DNA of 24,189 nt. It comes from W-Chloroflexi-9 sp045863195. GTDB lineage: Bacteria > Chloroflexota > Dehalococcoidia > UBA2979. The position numbers and the translations under genes are program-made. The stretch covers positions 1 to 24,189 of the forward strand of contig BTUI01000019.1 of NCBI GenBank assembly GCA_045863195.1. The letters run 5' to 3'. Below, piece by piece: positions 14,526 to 22,975 of this stretch; positions within the stretch are counted from its first letter, which is position 1, and each line of letters begins with the position of its first letter. The notes below the pieces were generated by a model that worked only from the letters and a program-made list of their open reading frames with translations, made no database searches and was not told where the DNA came from.

Positions 14526-17500
14526 ATGATCGCTCGCAGAGTCCTGCTCGCCGCGCTCGTCGTGGGGGGCGTCGCCCTCGCCCAGTCCGGGAAGCCCACG
14601 CAGGACGCCATCGGCGGCGCCGACCGCTGGCTCACCCACATCAGCACGGACAAGCCCATCTACCGGGAGGGGGAGACCGTCTACATCCGGGCCACGGTCC
14701 TCGAGGCGAGCCGCCGCACGCCGCTGCCCGACGGCACCTGGGCAAACCCGGTCATCGAGGTGCGCGGCCCCAAGGGGGAGACCGTGGCGACGCTGATGGC
14801 GAGCGCCCAGGACTCGGTCGCGGGCCTGGGGTGGCCGGTCCCGGAGGGTCAAGCGGGCGGCACCTATACCATCCGGGTCACCTGGCCGGCCAACGGCTGG
14901 TCACCGGCGGAGCGCACCTTCGACGTGCGCGCCTACCGGGCGCCCCGGCTCAAGACGCAGATCGTGTTCCTGAAGGACGGCTACGGTCCCGGCGACGAGG
15001 TGCGGGCCACCCTGAGCGCCGAGCGCCCCGAAGGCGGAGCCCCGGTGGGGGCGGCGGTGGACGTCTCGGCCCGCGTGGATGGCGCCGAGGTGTACCGGGG
15101 GAGCGCCACCATCGACGGTGGGGGCGTCGCGACGACCACGTTCCGGCTCCCGAAGGCCATCGAGCGCGGGGAGGGCACCCTCGCCATGACGGTGCGCGAC
15201 GGTGGGGTGGTGGAGACGGCGACCAAGACGCTCCCCATCCTGACGCAGACCGTGGACCTGATGCTGGCGCCGGAGGGCGGCGACCTGGTGGTGGGGCTCC
15301 CGTGCAGAGTGTACTTCGAGGGGCGGCTGCCGAGCGGCAAGCCCGCGGACATGGAGGGGCTGGTGGTGGACTCCACCGGGCGCGAGGTGTCGCGCTTCGC
15401 CTCCGACCACGACGGCCGCGGCCGCTTCTCGCTGACCCCGGCGCCGGGAGAGGCCTACACGCTCCAGGTGACGCGGCCGAGCGGCATCACCCGCACCTGG
15501 GAGCTGCCGCAAGCGAAGAGCGACGGCGCCACCATCGCCACCGACGAGGACGTCACGAAGGGCGGGGTCGTGCGCCTCACCGTGGGGTCGACGCGCCGCG
15601 AGGAGCTGATGGTGACCCTGGCGAAGCGCGAGGTGGAGGTGGGGCGGGCGACGGTCACGGTCGGGGCCGGTGAGGTGCGCCCCGTGTCGGTCCCCGTGCG
15701 GGACGCCGACGGGGTCCTCATCGCCACCGTCTGGGACGGGAACGGCGCCCCCCTCGCCGAGCGCCTCGTGTTTCGGCGCCCGAGCCGCGAGCTCAGCGTC
15801 TCCATCGTCGCGGACACGCAGCGCACATCGCCCGGTCAGCCCGTCGAGCTGACGGTGACCACCCGCGAGGGAGACAAGCCCGTGGCGGCGGTCATCGGCC
15901 TCACCGTGACCGACGACAGCGTCCTGGAGCTCATCGACAAGCGCGATCAGGCGCCCCGACTGCCGGTCATGGCCCTGCTGGAGCCGGAGGTGCGCGAGCT
16001 CGCCGACGCCCACGTCTACCTCGACCCGGCGGACCCGCGTGCGCCCGTCGCGCTGGACCGCCTGCTCGGGACCCAGGGGTGGCGGCGGTTCGCCTTCGTG
16101 GACCCGGTGGCCTTCGCGGCCAAGGGCGACGCCGAGCGCCGCGTCGTGGCGTTCGTGGACCCGGCCATCGCGCAGCGGCTCGTGGAGACCCGCAGCACGA
16201 CGGGGCGCAACGGATTCGCGGCGCCTCGGGACGGGCGGCCCAAGGTCGCGGAGATGGACGCGGACAAGAAGCGCAAGAAGCCCATGGACCCGCCGCGCCG
16301 TGACGTGCCAGCGAAGCCGGTCGCGCCCAAGCCGGCTGCCGGTCCGCGCCCCGCCGTCATCGTGGCTCGCATCGCGAAGCCCGCGGCCGACGCGCCGGCC
16401 TCGCAGGCCGCCAAGGTCCACGCAGCGGGTCGCGCCGGCGGGCTCCTCGACATGGACGACGCCATCGGAATCGACCAGCCCAACGCCCAGTGGGCCGTCG
16501 TCCGCGAGTATGCCCACGTCGCCCGCTCCGGGCGTCAGCCCGGGGAGCGCACGGACTTCGCCGAGACCCTCTACTGGGCCGCGGCCATCAAGACCGACGA
16601 GGCGGGCGTCGCGAAGGTGCGCTTCGACACGTCGGACAGCGTGACGGGCTTCCGCGTCCTCGCCGATGCCTTCTCTGCCGGCGGCGCCCTCGGGGCAGGC
16701 ACGGCCCTCATCGAGTCGGTGGAGCCCTTCCACGCCGAGCCCAAGCTGCCGCTGTTCGCGACCCAGGGAGACCTGGTGCGGCTCCCGGTCGCGCTGACCA
16801 ACGGGACGGACGCCCCACTCGAAGGAGCGGCCGTCACCGTGACCGCGGACGGCGCCACCGTGAGCCAGACGGCCGCCATCACGCTCGACCCGCGCTCCGG
16901 GGCGCGGCGCCTGGTCGACATGGAGATCACGCGGCCGGCCGGCAAGATGGCGGTGGTGGTGGCAGCAACCGCTGGCGCCCACACCGACACCTCCACCCGC
17001 GAGCTGGTCGTCGAGCCCAACGGCTTCCCGCAGGAGGTGGGCTTCGGTGGGCTCCTGGCGCCCGGCAAGTCCGTGACCCGCACCGTGACCATCACGCCGG
17101 GCCTGGTCCCGGGGAGCCTCGTCACGAAGCTCTCCGTCCAGCCGAGCCCGGTCGCCAGCCTGACCAGCGCCTTCGAGCGGCTGATCCAGGAGCCCTACGG
17201 CTGCTTCGAGCAGACCAGCTCCACCACCTACCCGCTGGTCATGGCACAGCAGTACTTCACGACCCACGAGGGCGTGGACGCGGCGATCATCGAGCGGTCC
17301 GCCGCGCTCCTCGACAAGGGCCACGACCGGCTCCGCAGCTTCGAGTGCAAGCAGCAGGGCTACGAGTGGTTCGGGCAGGACCCGGCGCACGAGGCGCTGA
17401 CCGCCTACGGGCTCCTGGAGTTCACGGCCATGTCCAAGGTGCGCGCGGTGGACGCGGACATGCTCGGGCGGACCCGCCAGTGGCTCCTCGGGCAGCGCGA

Positions 17501-18617
17501 CGGCAAGGGCGGCTTCAAGCGCGAGCGCCGGGCGCTCCACACGTGGGTCGAGGACCGCGCCGCGTCCAACGCCTACATCACCTGGGCGCTGGTCTCGACG
17601 GCCGGGCCCAAGGGCCTCGAAGACGAGCTGCTCTCCGTCGAGGATGTCGCCCACGGGAGCGAGGACAGCTACGTCATCGCGCTGACCGCCAACGCCATGC
17701 AGCTCGGCGGGCGGGCGGACGCCGCGAAGCTCTTCCTCGACAAGCTGGCCAAGGCGCAAGGGGCGGACGGCGGCGTGGACGGCGGGGTGAACAGCATCGT
17801 GGGGAGCCGCGGCGAGGCGCTGCGCATCGAGACGACGGCGCTCGCGGTGCTGGCGTGGCTGCGGAGCCCCGCGCACGAGGCCCAGGTCGAGCGCGCCGTC
17901 GCGTGGCTCGCCGATGTGTGCAAGGGCGGGCGCTACGGCAGCACCCAGTCGACGGTGCTCGCGCTCCAGGCCATCGTAGCCTACGACGCGGCCCGCGCCG
18001 CCCCGAGAGCGCCGGGCACCGTGCGCCTGCTGGTCGACGGGAAGCTGATCGGCGCGGCCCCGTTCGACGCGACGACCAAGGGCGCCCTGGAGCTGCCCGA
18101 CTTCTCGGCGACGCTCACCCCCGGCGCCCACACCATCACGGTGGAGATGGAGGGCGGCTCCCCCATGCCGCTCACCGGCGCGGTCACCTGGTCAGACGCC
18201 TCGCCGGCCTCGTCCAAGGAGTGCGTGGTCGCGCTGGAGACGAAGCTCAATGACGGCGAGGTCCGTGAAGGAGCGGTCACGGAGGTGGACGTGACGGTGC
18301 GCAACACGAGCAGCGAGGCGGTCCCGACGCCCATCGCCATCGTCGGCGTGCCGGGGGGCCTGGAGCCGCGTCACGACCAGCTCAAGGAGCTCGTCAAGGC
18401 GGGCACCATCGCCGCCTATGAGGTCCGTGGTCGCGACGTGGTCCTGTACTGGCGGGATCTCGGCGCCGGCAAGTCGGTCCGCCTGCCCATCAGCCTGGTG
18501 GCGGCGATCCCGGGCACCTTCACCGGCCCCGCCAGCCGCGCCTACCTCTACTACGGCGACGAGCACAAGGCGTGGACCCCCGGCGCCAAGGTCACCGTCG
18601 TCCCGAAGGAGGGGTAG
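14526..18617 (+). CDS. Secreted alpha-2-macroglobulin-family protein with thioester
   Basis: 1363 residues from the ATG at 14526, with AAGGAGG six bases upstream. Residues 1-19 (MIARRVLLAALVVGGVALA) are a signal peptide without a lipobox, so the protein is periplasmic or secreted. The MG2-type segment TDKPIYREGETVYIRA starts at 41; further macroglobulin domains follow, including LLGTQGWRRFAF. Residues about 555-650 are rich in Lys, Arg, Pro and Ala and sit where the protease-cleaved bait region is expected. AETLYW and SDSVTGFRV precede the thioester domain, which has CFEQ at 893-896 in the usual PYGCFEQTSS setting. On bait cleavage, such proteins expose the thioester and covalently trap the protease. 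No PBP1C gene, the usual partner of enterobacterial YfhM-type proteins, is adjacent; the neighbour is the divergent VWA protein. It ends 3 bp from the convergent xthA stop. Confidence 0.94.
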   Translation: MIARRVLLAALVVGGVALAQSGKPTQDAIGGADRWLTHISTDKPIYREGETVYIRATVLEASRRTPLPDGTWANPVIEVRGPKGETVATLMASAQDSVAGLGWPVPEGQAGGTYTIRVTWPANGWSPAERTFDVRAYRAPRLKTQIVFLKDGYGPGDEVRATLSAERPEGGAPVGAAVDVSARVDGAEVYRGSATIDGGGVATTTFRLPKAIERGEGTLAMTVRDGGVVETATKTLPILTQTVDLMLAPEGGDLVVGLPCRVYFEGRLPSGKPADMEGLVVDSTGREVSRFASDHDGRGRFSLTPAPGEAYTLQVTRPSGITRTWELPQAKSDGATIATDEDVTKGGVVRLTVGSTRREELMVTLAKREVEVGRATVTVGAGEVRPVSVPVRDADGVLIATVWDGNGAPLAERLVFRRPSRELSVSIVADTQRTSPGQPVELTVTTREGDKPVAAVIGLTVTDDSVLELIDKRDQAPRLPVMALLEPEVRELADAHVYLDPADPRAPVALDRLLGTQGWRRFAFVDPVAFAAKGDAERRVVAFVDPAIAQRLVETRSTTGRNGFAAPRDGRPKVAEMDADKKRKKPMDPPRRDVPAKPVAPKPAAGPRPAVIVARIAKPAADAPASQAAKVHAAGRAGGLLDMDDAIGIDQPNAQWAVVREYAHVARSGRQPGERTDFAETLYWAAAIKTDEAGVAKVRFDTSDSVTGFRVLADAFSAGGALGAGTALIESVEPFHAEPKLPLFATQGDLVRLPVALTNGTDAPLEGAAVTVTADGATVSQTAAITLDPRSGARRLVDMEITRPAGKMAVVVAATAGAHTDTSTRELVVEPNGFPQEVGFGGLLAPGKSVTRTVTITPGLVPGSLVTKLSVQPSPVASLTSAFERLIQEPYGCFEQTSSTTYPLVMAQQYFTTHEGVDAAIIERSAALLDKGHDRLRSFECKQQGYEWFGQDPAHEALTAYGLLEFTAMSKVRAVDADMLGRTRQWLLGQRDGKGGFKRERRALHTWVEDRAASNAYITWALVSTAGPKGLEDELLSVEDVAHGSEDSYVIALTANAMQLGGRADAAKLFLDKLAKAQGADGGVDGGVNSIVGSRGEALRIETTALAVLAWLRSPAHEAQVERAVAWLADVCKGGRYGSTQSTVLALQAIVAYDAARAAPRAPGTVRLLVDGKLIGAAPFDATTKGALELPDFSATLTPGAHTITVEMEGGSPMPLTGAVTWSDASPASSKECVVALETKLNDGEVREGAVTEVDVTVRNTSSEAVPTPIAIVGVPGGLEPRHDQLKELVKAGTIAAYEVRGRDVVLYWRDLGAGKSVRLPISLVAAIPGTFTGPASRAYLYYGDEHKAWTPGAKVTVVPKEG

Positions 18618-18620
18618 ACC

Positions 18621-19382
18621 CTACCGAAGGTCCACGACCACCGGGGCGTGGTCGCTGGGCTTGTCGCCCTTGCGCTCGTCCCGGTCGATCCAGGCGCCGG
18701 TGACCCGCTCCGCGAGGGGGCGCGTGACCAGCACGTGATCGATGCGCAGGCCGTCGTTCCGCTGGAAGCCGAGCTGCCGGTAGTCCCACCACGAGTAGAG
18801 CCCCGCCTCCGGGTGTACGAGCCGGAACGCGTCGACCAGGCCCCAGTCCAGCAGCCGCTGGAAGGCCGCCGTCATCTCGTCATTGTAGAGGGTGGACCCC
18901 CACCAGGCGTCGTGGTCCCGGACGTCCGCGGCCGTCGGGGCGATGTTGAAGTCCCCGCAGAGGGCGAGCGGCTCGTCGGGGCTGTGGCGCTCGAGCACCC
19001 GGAAGAGCCGCTCCAGCCACTCCTTCTTGTAGACGTACTTGTCGCTGTCGGGCGACGAGCCGTTCGGGAAGTAGGCGGAGATCACCCGCACGCCATCCAC
19101 GGTCGCCGCGATGAGCCGCGCCTGCGGGTCCTCGAAGCCGTCCATCCCAACCGTGACCGCCTCGGGCTCGCTCCGCGCCAGGATGGCGACCCCGTTGTAC
19201 GTCTTCTGCCCGAGCACGGCGGCCCGGTAGCCGGCGGCCTCGACCGCGCCGCGGCAGAAGCCGTCGGTCGGCACCTTCAGCTCCTGCAGGCACAGGGCGT
19301 CGGGCTGGTGGGCGGCGAGCCACCGGAGCAGGCGCTCCTCCCTGACCCGCACCGAGTTCACGTTCCACGTCACGATTCGCAT
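18621..19382 (-). CDS. xthA: Exodeoxyribonuclease III
   Basis: 253 residues from the ATG at 19382, with GGAGGA six bases upstream. This is a full-length, canonical ExoIII/AP endonuclease of the EEP superfamily: MRIVTWNVNSVRVR (Asn for Mg2+), LCLQELK (catalytic Glu), NGVAILAR, ISAYFPNGS, CGDFNIAPT (Asp/Asn), YSWWDYR, LRIDHVLVT and a C-terminal SDHAPVVVDL (Asp-His pair). It nicks DNA at abasic sites and removes 3' blocking groups in base-excision repair. The conserved Cys-Trp-Asn differences are unremarkable. It is convergent with the macroglobulin gene and divergent from the methyltransferase. It is a housekeeping gene and shows that this part of the window is stable chromosome. Confidence 0.97.
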   Translation of the reverse strand: MRIVTWNVNSVRVREERLLRWLAAHQPDALCLQELKVPTDGFCRGAVEAAGYRAAVLGQKTYNGVAILARSEPEAVTVGMDGFEDPQARLIAATVDGVRVISAYFPNGSSPDSDKYVYKKEWLERLFRVLERHSPDEPLALCGDFNIAPTAADVRDHDAWWGSTLYNDEMTAAFQRLLDWGLVDAFRLVHPEAGLYSWWDYRQLGFQRNDGLRIDHVLVTRPLAERVTGAWIDRDERKGDKPSDHAPVVVDLR

Positions 19383-19440
19383 GGTGGTCCTCCGAGGGGG
19401 CCATGGTGCCCTGCGGCGCCTCGCCGCGCAACGGCCCTTC

Positions 19441-19449
19441 TGCTATGGT
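19441..19449 (+). promoter_or_regulatory. Extended -10 promoter upstream of the methyltransferase gene
   Basis: TGCTATGGT is an extended -10 (TGn plus TATGGT). Transcription would begin near 19456, with the ribosome site GAGGTG (about 19466-19471) before the GTG start at 19476. No clear -35 is visible, as is usual for extended -10 promoters. Confidence 0.4.
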
Positions 19450-19475
19450 GATCCATCCCTGCGACGAGGTGCCCC

Positions 19476-21215
19476 GTGACCGACCGCCTGATCGCGTCCC
19501 CCCATGTGAGCTGGTTCCAGCAGCACGGGCAGGTGCACGCCTACCACGACCTGTTCGGGTACCTGCTGGCCATGAGCCCGGACGTCGCCGAGCTCATCGA
19601 GCACCACCGCGGCACGCCCCGCTCCCGCGCCGACGCGGACGCCGCCTTCGCCGGCCGCTTCGAGGCGGGCCAGCTCGACGAGTTCCTGCCCGTGCTCCAG
19701 CTCTTCTCGTGCCTCGTCGCCCCGGGGGCGCGCGAGGAGGACCAGCTCTGGTCCATGGTCCCGGTCAAGGCCCGGTGGGTGGTCGCGCACCAGCCTTCGG
19801 CGGACCACCTCACGTTCTGGCGAACGGACCGCGCGGGGCGCTCCAGCTCCGAGTCGGTGCCCGCCTGGGCGGCGCGGCTGTGGGCGAGCATGGACGGGGA
19901 GACGACGCTGGAGGAGCTGGTCAGCCGGCTGGATCCGGCGCCTGCGCGGGAGGACGTCGAGCGCACCGTCGCCTGCTGGGTCCACCACGAGCGGCAGTAC
20001 CTGCGCCTCTCCAAGGCCCCGCTGTCGCGCTTCGGGCCCGAGCACCAGTGGCCGAGCTACCTGCGATCGAGCATGCCGTTCGCCCCCTGGGACCCGCGCG
20101 GTCCCGCGCCCCACGACCCGTTCGCCGAGCTGGCCGTGCCCATCGCCCCGCCCCACGGGTACTACGCGGCGGACGTCGAGGACCCGGTCTCCCAGTTCGA
20201 GGACGTGGAGACGACGCTGAGCCACCTGCTCCGCGAGCCGTCGCCGCTGCTCCACGGTGGCACCTACGCCGAGCGGGTCACAGAGGCGCTGCTGGAGCGG
20301 GACATGATTGGCCCCGGCACGCGCAAGGTCCTGGAGGTGGGCGCCGGCGTCGGTGACCTGGCGGCCGGCGTGCTCGGGACGCTGCGCCGCTTGCGCCCGG
20401 ATGTCTTCGACGGCCTGGCCTATACGATCCTCGATCTGTCACCGGCGCTGCGGGAGGCTCAGGCGGAGCGCCTCGCCCGCGACGGCCTGGCGGACCGGGT
20501 CCACTGGGTCCACGGCAACGCGGAGACGCTGCCCTTGCGGCCCGCCTCCGTGGACCTGGTGTTGTGCAACGAGGTCATCGGCGACTTCACGACGGTGAAG
20601 CTGACCCGCGAGCTGTTGGGCATCGAGGTGGACGACGCGAACCCCCCGGACGCCCCCTGGACGCGCTGGGACGACGCCCTGCTGGAGCGCCTGGGCGACG
20701 CGGGCGACCTGATCCGCCGCTGGGATCTGCCGCTCGACGACGCGCCGAGCGAGTTCTTCCTCAACGTGGGCGCGCTGCGCTTCCTGAGCCACGTGCGGCG
20801 GGTGCTGCGCCCCGGAGGGGCGGCGTTCATCACCGAGTACGGCGATCTGGTGCGGTATCCGGTAGCCTCGAACCACCTGGACCACCTGGAGTTCAGCATC
20901 CACTTCGGGCACATGCTCCACGTGGCGGATCGCATCGGCTTCGAGGCCAAGGTGGAGTACGTCCAGGACCTCATCGGCCTCGACCGCGAGGCGATCACCC
21001 TGGCCAGCACGAGGACGTGGTTCGCGTCGCTGCGCGCGCTCTTCGCCAGCGTGGGCCTCACCCTCGACAAGCGGGCCTGGACCCGCGAGGCCCTGGCGCG
21101 CCTCGCCGGTGACCGCCTGAACCTGGACCACGTCTCGGGGCTGCGCTACCACCCGGTGGACGAGCGCTGCATGGGGCTGGCGCCCCACGAGTTCAAGGCG
21201 TTGATGCTGCGGTAG
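19476..21215 (+). CDS. SAM-dependent methyltransferase with N-terminal PqqD-like tandem region
   Basis: 579 residues from a GTG at 19476, preceded by GAGGTG. Residues about 8-80 (PHVSWFQQHGQVHAYHDLFG, then MSPDVAELIEH) and about 95-190 (ARLWASMDGETTLEELVSRL) look like two PqqD-like units. This winged-helix fold (RRE) in many RiPP enzymes grips the leader peptide. A class I methyltransferase follows, with motif I VLEVGAGVGDLA (about 285-296), ILDLSPALREAQ, GNAETLPLRPASVDLVLCNEV (shortened here as motif II/III) and VRRVLRPGGAAFITEYGD. The two radical SAM enzymes alongside suggest that it methylates a peptide or cofactor precursor made by the cluster. The methyltransferase call is firm; the PqqD-like call is by pattern and the substrate is unknown. 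The stop lies inside the outer stem of the following palindrome. Confidence 0.85.
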   Translation: MTDRLIASPHVSWFQQHGQVHAYHDLFGYLLAMSPDVAELIEHHRGTPRSRADADAAFAGRFEAGQLDEFLPVLQLFSCLVAPGAREEDQLWSMVPVKARWVVAHQPSADHLTFWRTDRAGRSSSESVPAWAARLWASMDGETTLEELVSRLDPAPAREDVERTVACWVHHERQYLRLSKAPLSRFGPEHQWPSYLRSSMPFAPWDPRGPAPHDPFAELAVPIAPPHGYYAADVEDPVSQFEDVETTLSHLLREPSPLLHGGTYAERVTEALLERDMIGPGTRKVLEVGAGVGDLAAGVLGTLRRLRPDVFDGLAYTILDLSPALREAQAERLARDGLADRVHWVHGNAETLPLRPASVDLVLCNEVIGDFTTVKLTRELLGIEVDDANPPDAPWTRWDDALLERLGDAGDLIRRWDLPLDDAPSEFFLNVGALRFLSHVRRVLRPGGAAFITEYGDLVRYPVASNHLDHLEFSIHFGHMLHVADRIGFEAKVEYVQDLIGLDREAITLASTRTWFASLRALFASVGLTLDKRAWTREALARLAGDRLNLDHVSGLRYHPVDERCMGLAPHEFKALMLR

Positions 21216-21217
21216 GT

Positions 21218-21289
21218 GGGGGGTCAAGTATACTCATATCTCATATTCTGGCAGGCCAGAATATGAGATATGAGTATACTTGACCCCCC
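21218..21289. repeat. 72-nt perfect palindrome, A+T-rich, REP/REPIN-like
   Basis: Two perfect 35-bp arms (21218-21252 and 21255-21289) are separated by two bases. Each arm begins GGGGGGTCAAGTATACTCAT on its own strand and is A+T-rich, unlike anything around it. An outer 7-bp stem, GCGGTAG (21209-21215) with CTACCGC (21294-21300), extends it past a bulge and includes the stop of the upstream gene. The GGGGTCAAGT... / ...ACTTGACCCC ends resemble dispersed palindromes moved by Y1 (RAYT) transposases; no transposase is in the window. The RNA would form a very stable hairpin and could terminate or insulate the downstream gene. Confidence 0.8.
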
Positions 21290-21312
21290 TCCGCTACCGC
21301 CGGAGGCAGCAG

Positions 21313-22944
21313 GTGACCACGGGCTTCGATGATCTCCAGGCCGCGCTCGGCAAGGCGGCGACCCACGAGGAGGCGGCCCACGAGCGGCGCCAGTGGGTGC
21401 GGCTGACCAACCTGTGCAACAACAAGTGCGTGTTCTGCCTGGACTCCGCGGTCCACGATGGCACCTACGTCGACCCGCAGGGGGTGCGGGCGCTCATCGC
21501 GCAAGGTCGTGAAGGCGGCGCCACCCGGCTGATCCTGTCCGGGGGCGAGCCCACCATCCACCCCGAGTTCGTGGACTTCGTCGCGCTGGGCCACCGGCTC
21601 GGCTACCGCCGCGTCCAGACCGTGACCAACGGGCGTATGTTCGCGTACCCAGAGTTCCTGCGGCGCGCCGTCAACGCGGGCCTCCAGGAGATCACCTTCT
21701 CAGTGCATGGGCACAACGCCAAGGTGCACGACGCGCTGGTCGGCGTGCCGGGCGCCTACGTGCAGATCATCGCGGGCATCCGCAACGCGCTGGCGGACGG
21801 GCGGGTGGTGGTCAACGTGGACGTGTGCCTCAACCGGGCCAACGTGCCGCACCTGCGGGAGCTGCTCGACGGGCTCGTCGCCCTCGGGGTGCGCGAGATC
21901 GACCTGCTGCACATCATCCCCTTCGGCGACGCCTACCGCTGGGGCAAGGACACGCTCTTCTACGACATCGACGAGGCCTGGGAGCCGCTGCGCTACGCCC
22001 TGGAGCTGAGCCTGCGGCCGGATCTCCACATCTGGTTCAACCGCTTCCCGCCACCCTTCCTCGAGGGCTGGGAGCACCTGATCCAGGACCCCCACAAGCT
22101 GCTGGACGAGGTGCGGGGGCGCCTGGACGAGTACGAGTGGTGGATCCGGCGCCGCTGGCCGCTGCTCTGCCGCAAGCCCGACCGCTGCGAAAAGTGCTAC
22201 CTCCAGCCCCTGTGCGACGGGGTGGGGGACGCCATCGCCCGGACGGACGCGCCGGACTACGCCATGGTCCGCGCCGACGCCCGCGAGGAGCCCCACCTGC
22301 CCGCCGCGGCCCCGCTGCTCGGTGCCGTCCATGCGGCCTGGATCCGCGCGGCCACCCCTGCCGACGCCGTCGCGCTCGCCGCGTCTCTCCCCGGGGAGGA
22401 GCTGTGGCTCGATCTGGACTCGTGGGAGGGCTTCGATCCCGCCCCGCTCGGCCCCAAGCGACTCACCCGCGCCTTTGCGGGAACCCCCGAGGATCTTGCC
22501 GCGCTCCTGGCCCTCGACGCCGACTTCGAGGTGACGGCGTGGCTGGTGCGCCCCGTGGCCGCTTGGCTGGTCGCCCAAGGCTGGGGCTCCGTCACGCCGC
22601 GGCTCTCTCTGGCGCTCCGCACCTGGGAGCGCGCCTCCGAAGCCCGCTCCCACGACGCAGACCTGCCCGCCTTCTTCGCGGCCTTCCCCCACCCCGTCCC
22701 CGTCGAGGGGGTCCCGCAGTGCCTCTCAGGCCGCGCCCCGCGCCCGTCGCCCCGCGTCCTCGACCTGCACACGTTGACGCCCGACGGGCGCCTCGACCCC
22801 CTGGGGTTCACCGACCGCTTCATCCGCGACGGCTTCCACACGAAGAGCCGCCGCTGCGCCGGCTGCCGCATCGACGGCGCCTGCGCGGGGGTCCACATCA
22901 ACTGGGTGAGGGCACACGGGTATGGGCCGCTCCGGCCGCTCTGA
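21313..22944 (+). CDS. Radical SAM enzyme with two auxiliary cysteine motifs
   Basis: 543 residues from a GTG at 21313, preceded at six bases by GGAGG (21302-21306). An in-frame ATG at 21280 lies inside the palindrome and is less likely. The radical SAM cluster motif is CNNKCVFC (C35, C39, C42), with SGGEP at 76-80. A first cysteine group follows at 286-301 (C286, C292, C295, C301; SPASM/twitch-like). After about 200 residues of weakly recognisable sequence a second group occurs (C515, C518, C525: CAGCRIDGACAG) close to the C-terminus. That last motif matches the C-terminus of the second radical SAM protein. Such enzymes modify peptides (thioether, C-C or cyclophane links) or cofactors using SAM and Fe-S clusters. 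It is downstream of the PqqD-like methyltransferase on the same strand. Substrate unknown. Confidence 0.9.
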   Translation: MTTGFDDLQAALGKAATHEEAAHERRQWVRLTNLCNNKCVFCLDSAVHDGTYVDPQGVRALIAQGREGGATRLILSGGEPTIHPEFVDFVALGHRLGYRRVQTVTNGRMFAYPEFLRRAVNAGLQEITFSVHGHNAKVHDALVGVPGAYVQIIAGIRNALADGRVVVNVDVCLNRANVPHLRELLDGLVALGVREIDLLHIIPFGDAYRWGKDTLFYDIDEAWEPLRYALELSLRPDLHIWFNRFPPPFLEGWEHLIQDPHKLLDEVRGRLDEYEWWIRRRWPLLCRKPDRCEKCYLQPLCDGVGDAIARTDAPDYAMVRADAREEPHLPAAAPLLGAVHAAWIRAATPADAVALAASLPGEELWLDLDSWEGFDPAPLGPKRLTRAFAGTPEDLAALLALDADFEVTAWLVRPVAAWLVAQGWGSVTPRLSLALRTWERASEARSHDADLPAFFAAFPHPVPVEGVPQCLSGRAPRPSPRVLDLHTLTPDGRLDPLGFTDRFIRDGFHTKSRRCAGCRIDGACAGVHINWVRAHGYGPLRPL

Positions 22945-22975
22945 CCGCTCCGAGTCCCCAGCGCAGCCCGGCCCC

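Noticed and set aside
14901..18131. 1076-codon minus-strand open frame opposite the macroglobulin gene
   Set aside because: Low-complexity composition and no recognisable motif; the plus strand has a signal peptide, MG2 segment and CFEQ thioester.
21280..21312. ATG at 21280 as the start of the first radical SAM enzyme
   Set aside because: It lies inside the right arm of the palindrome with no ribosome site; the GTG at 21313 has GGAGG at proper distance.
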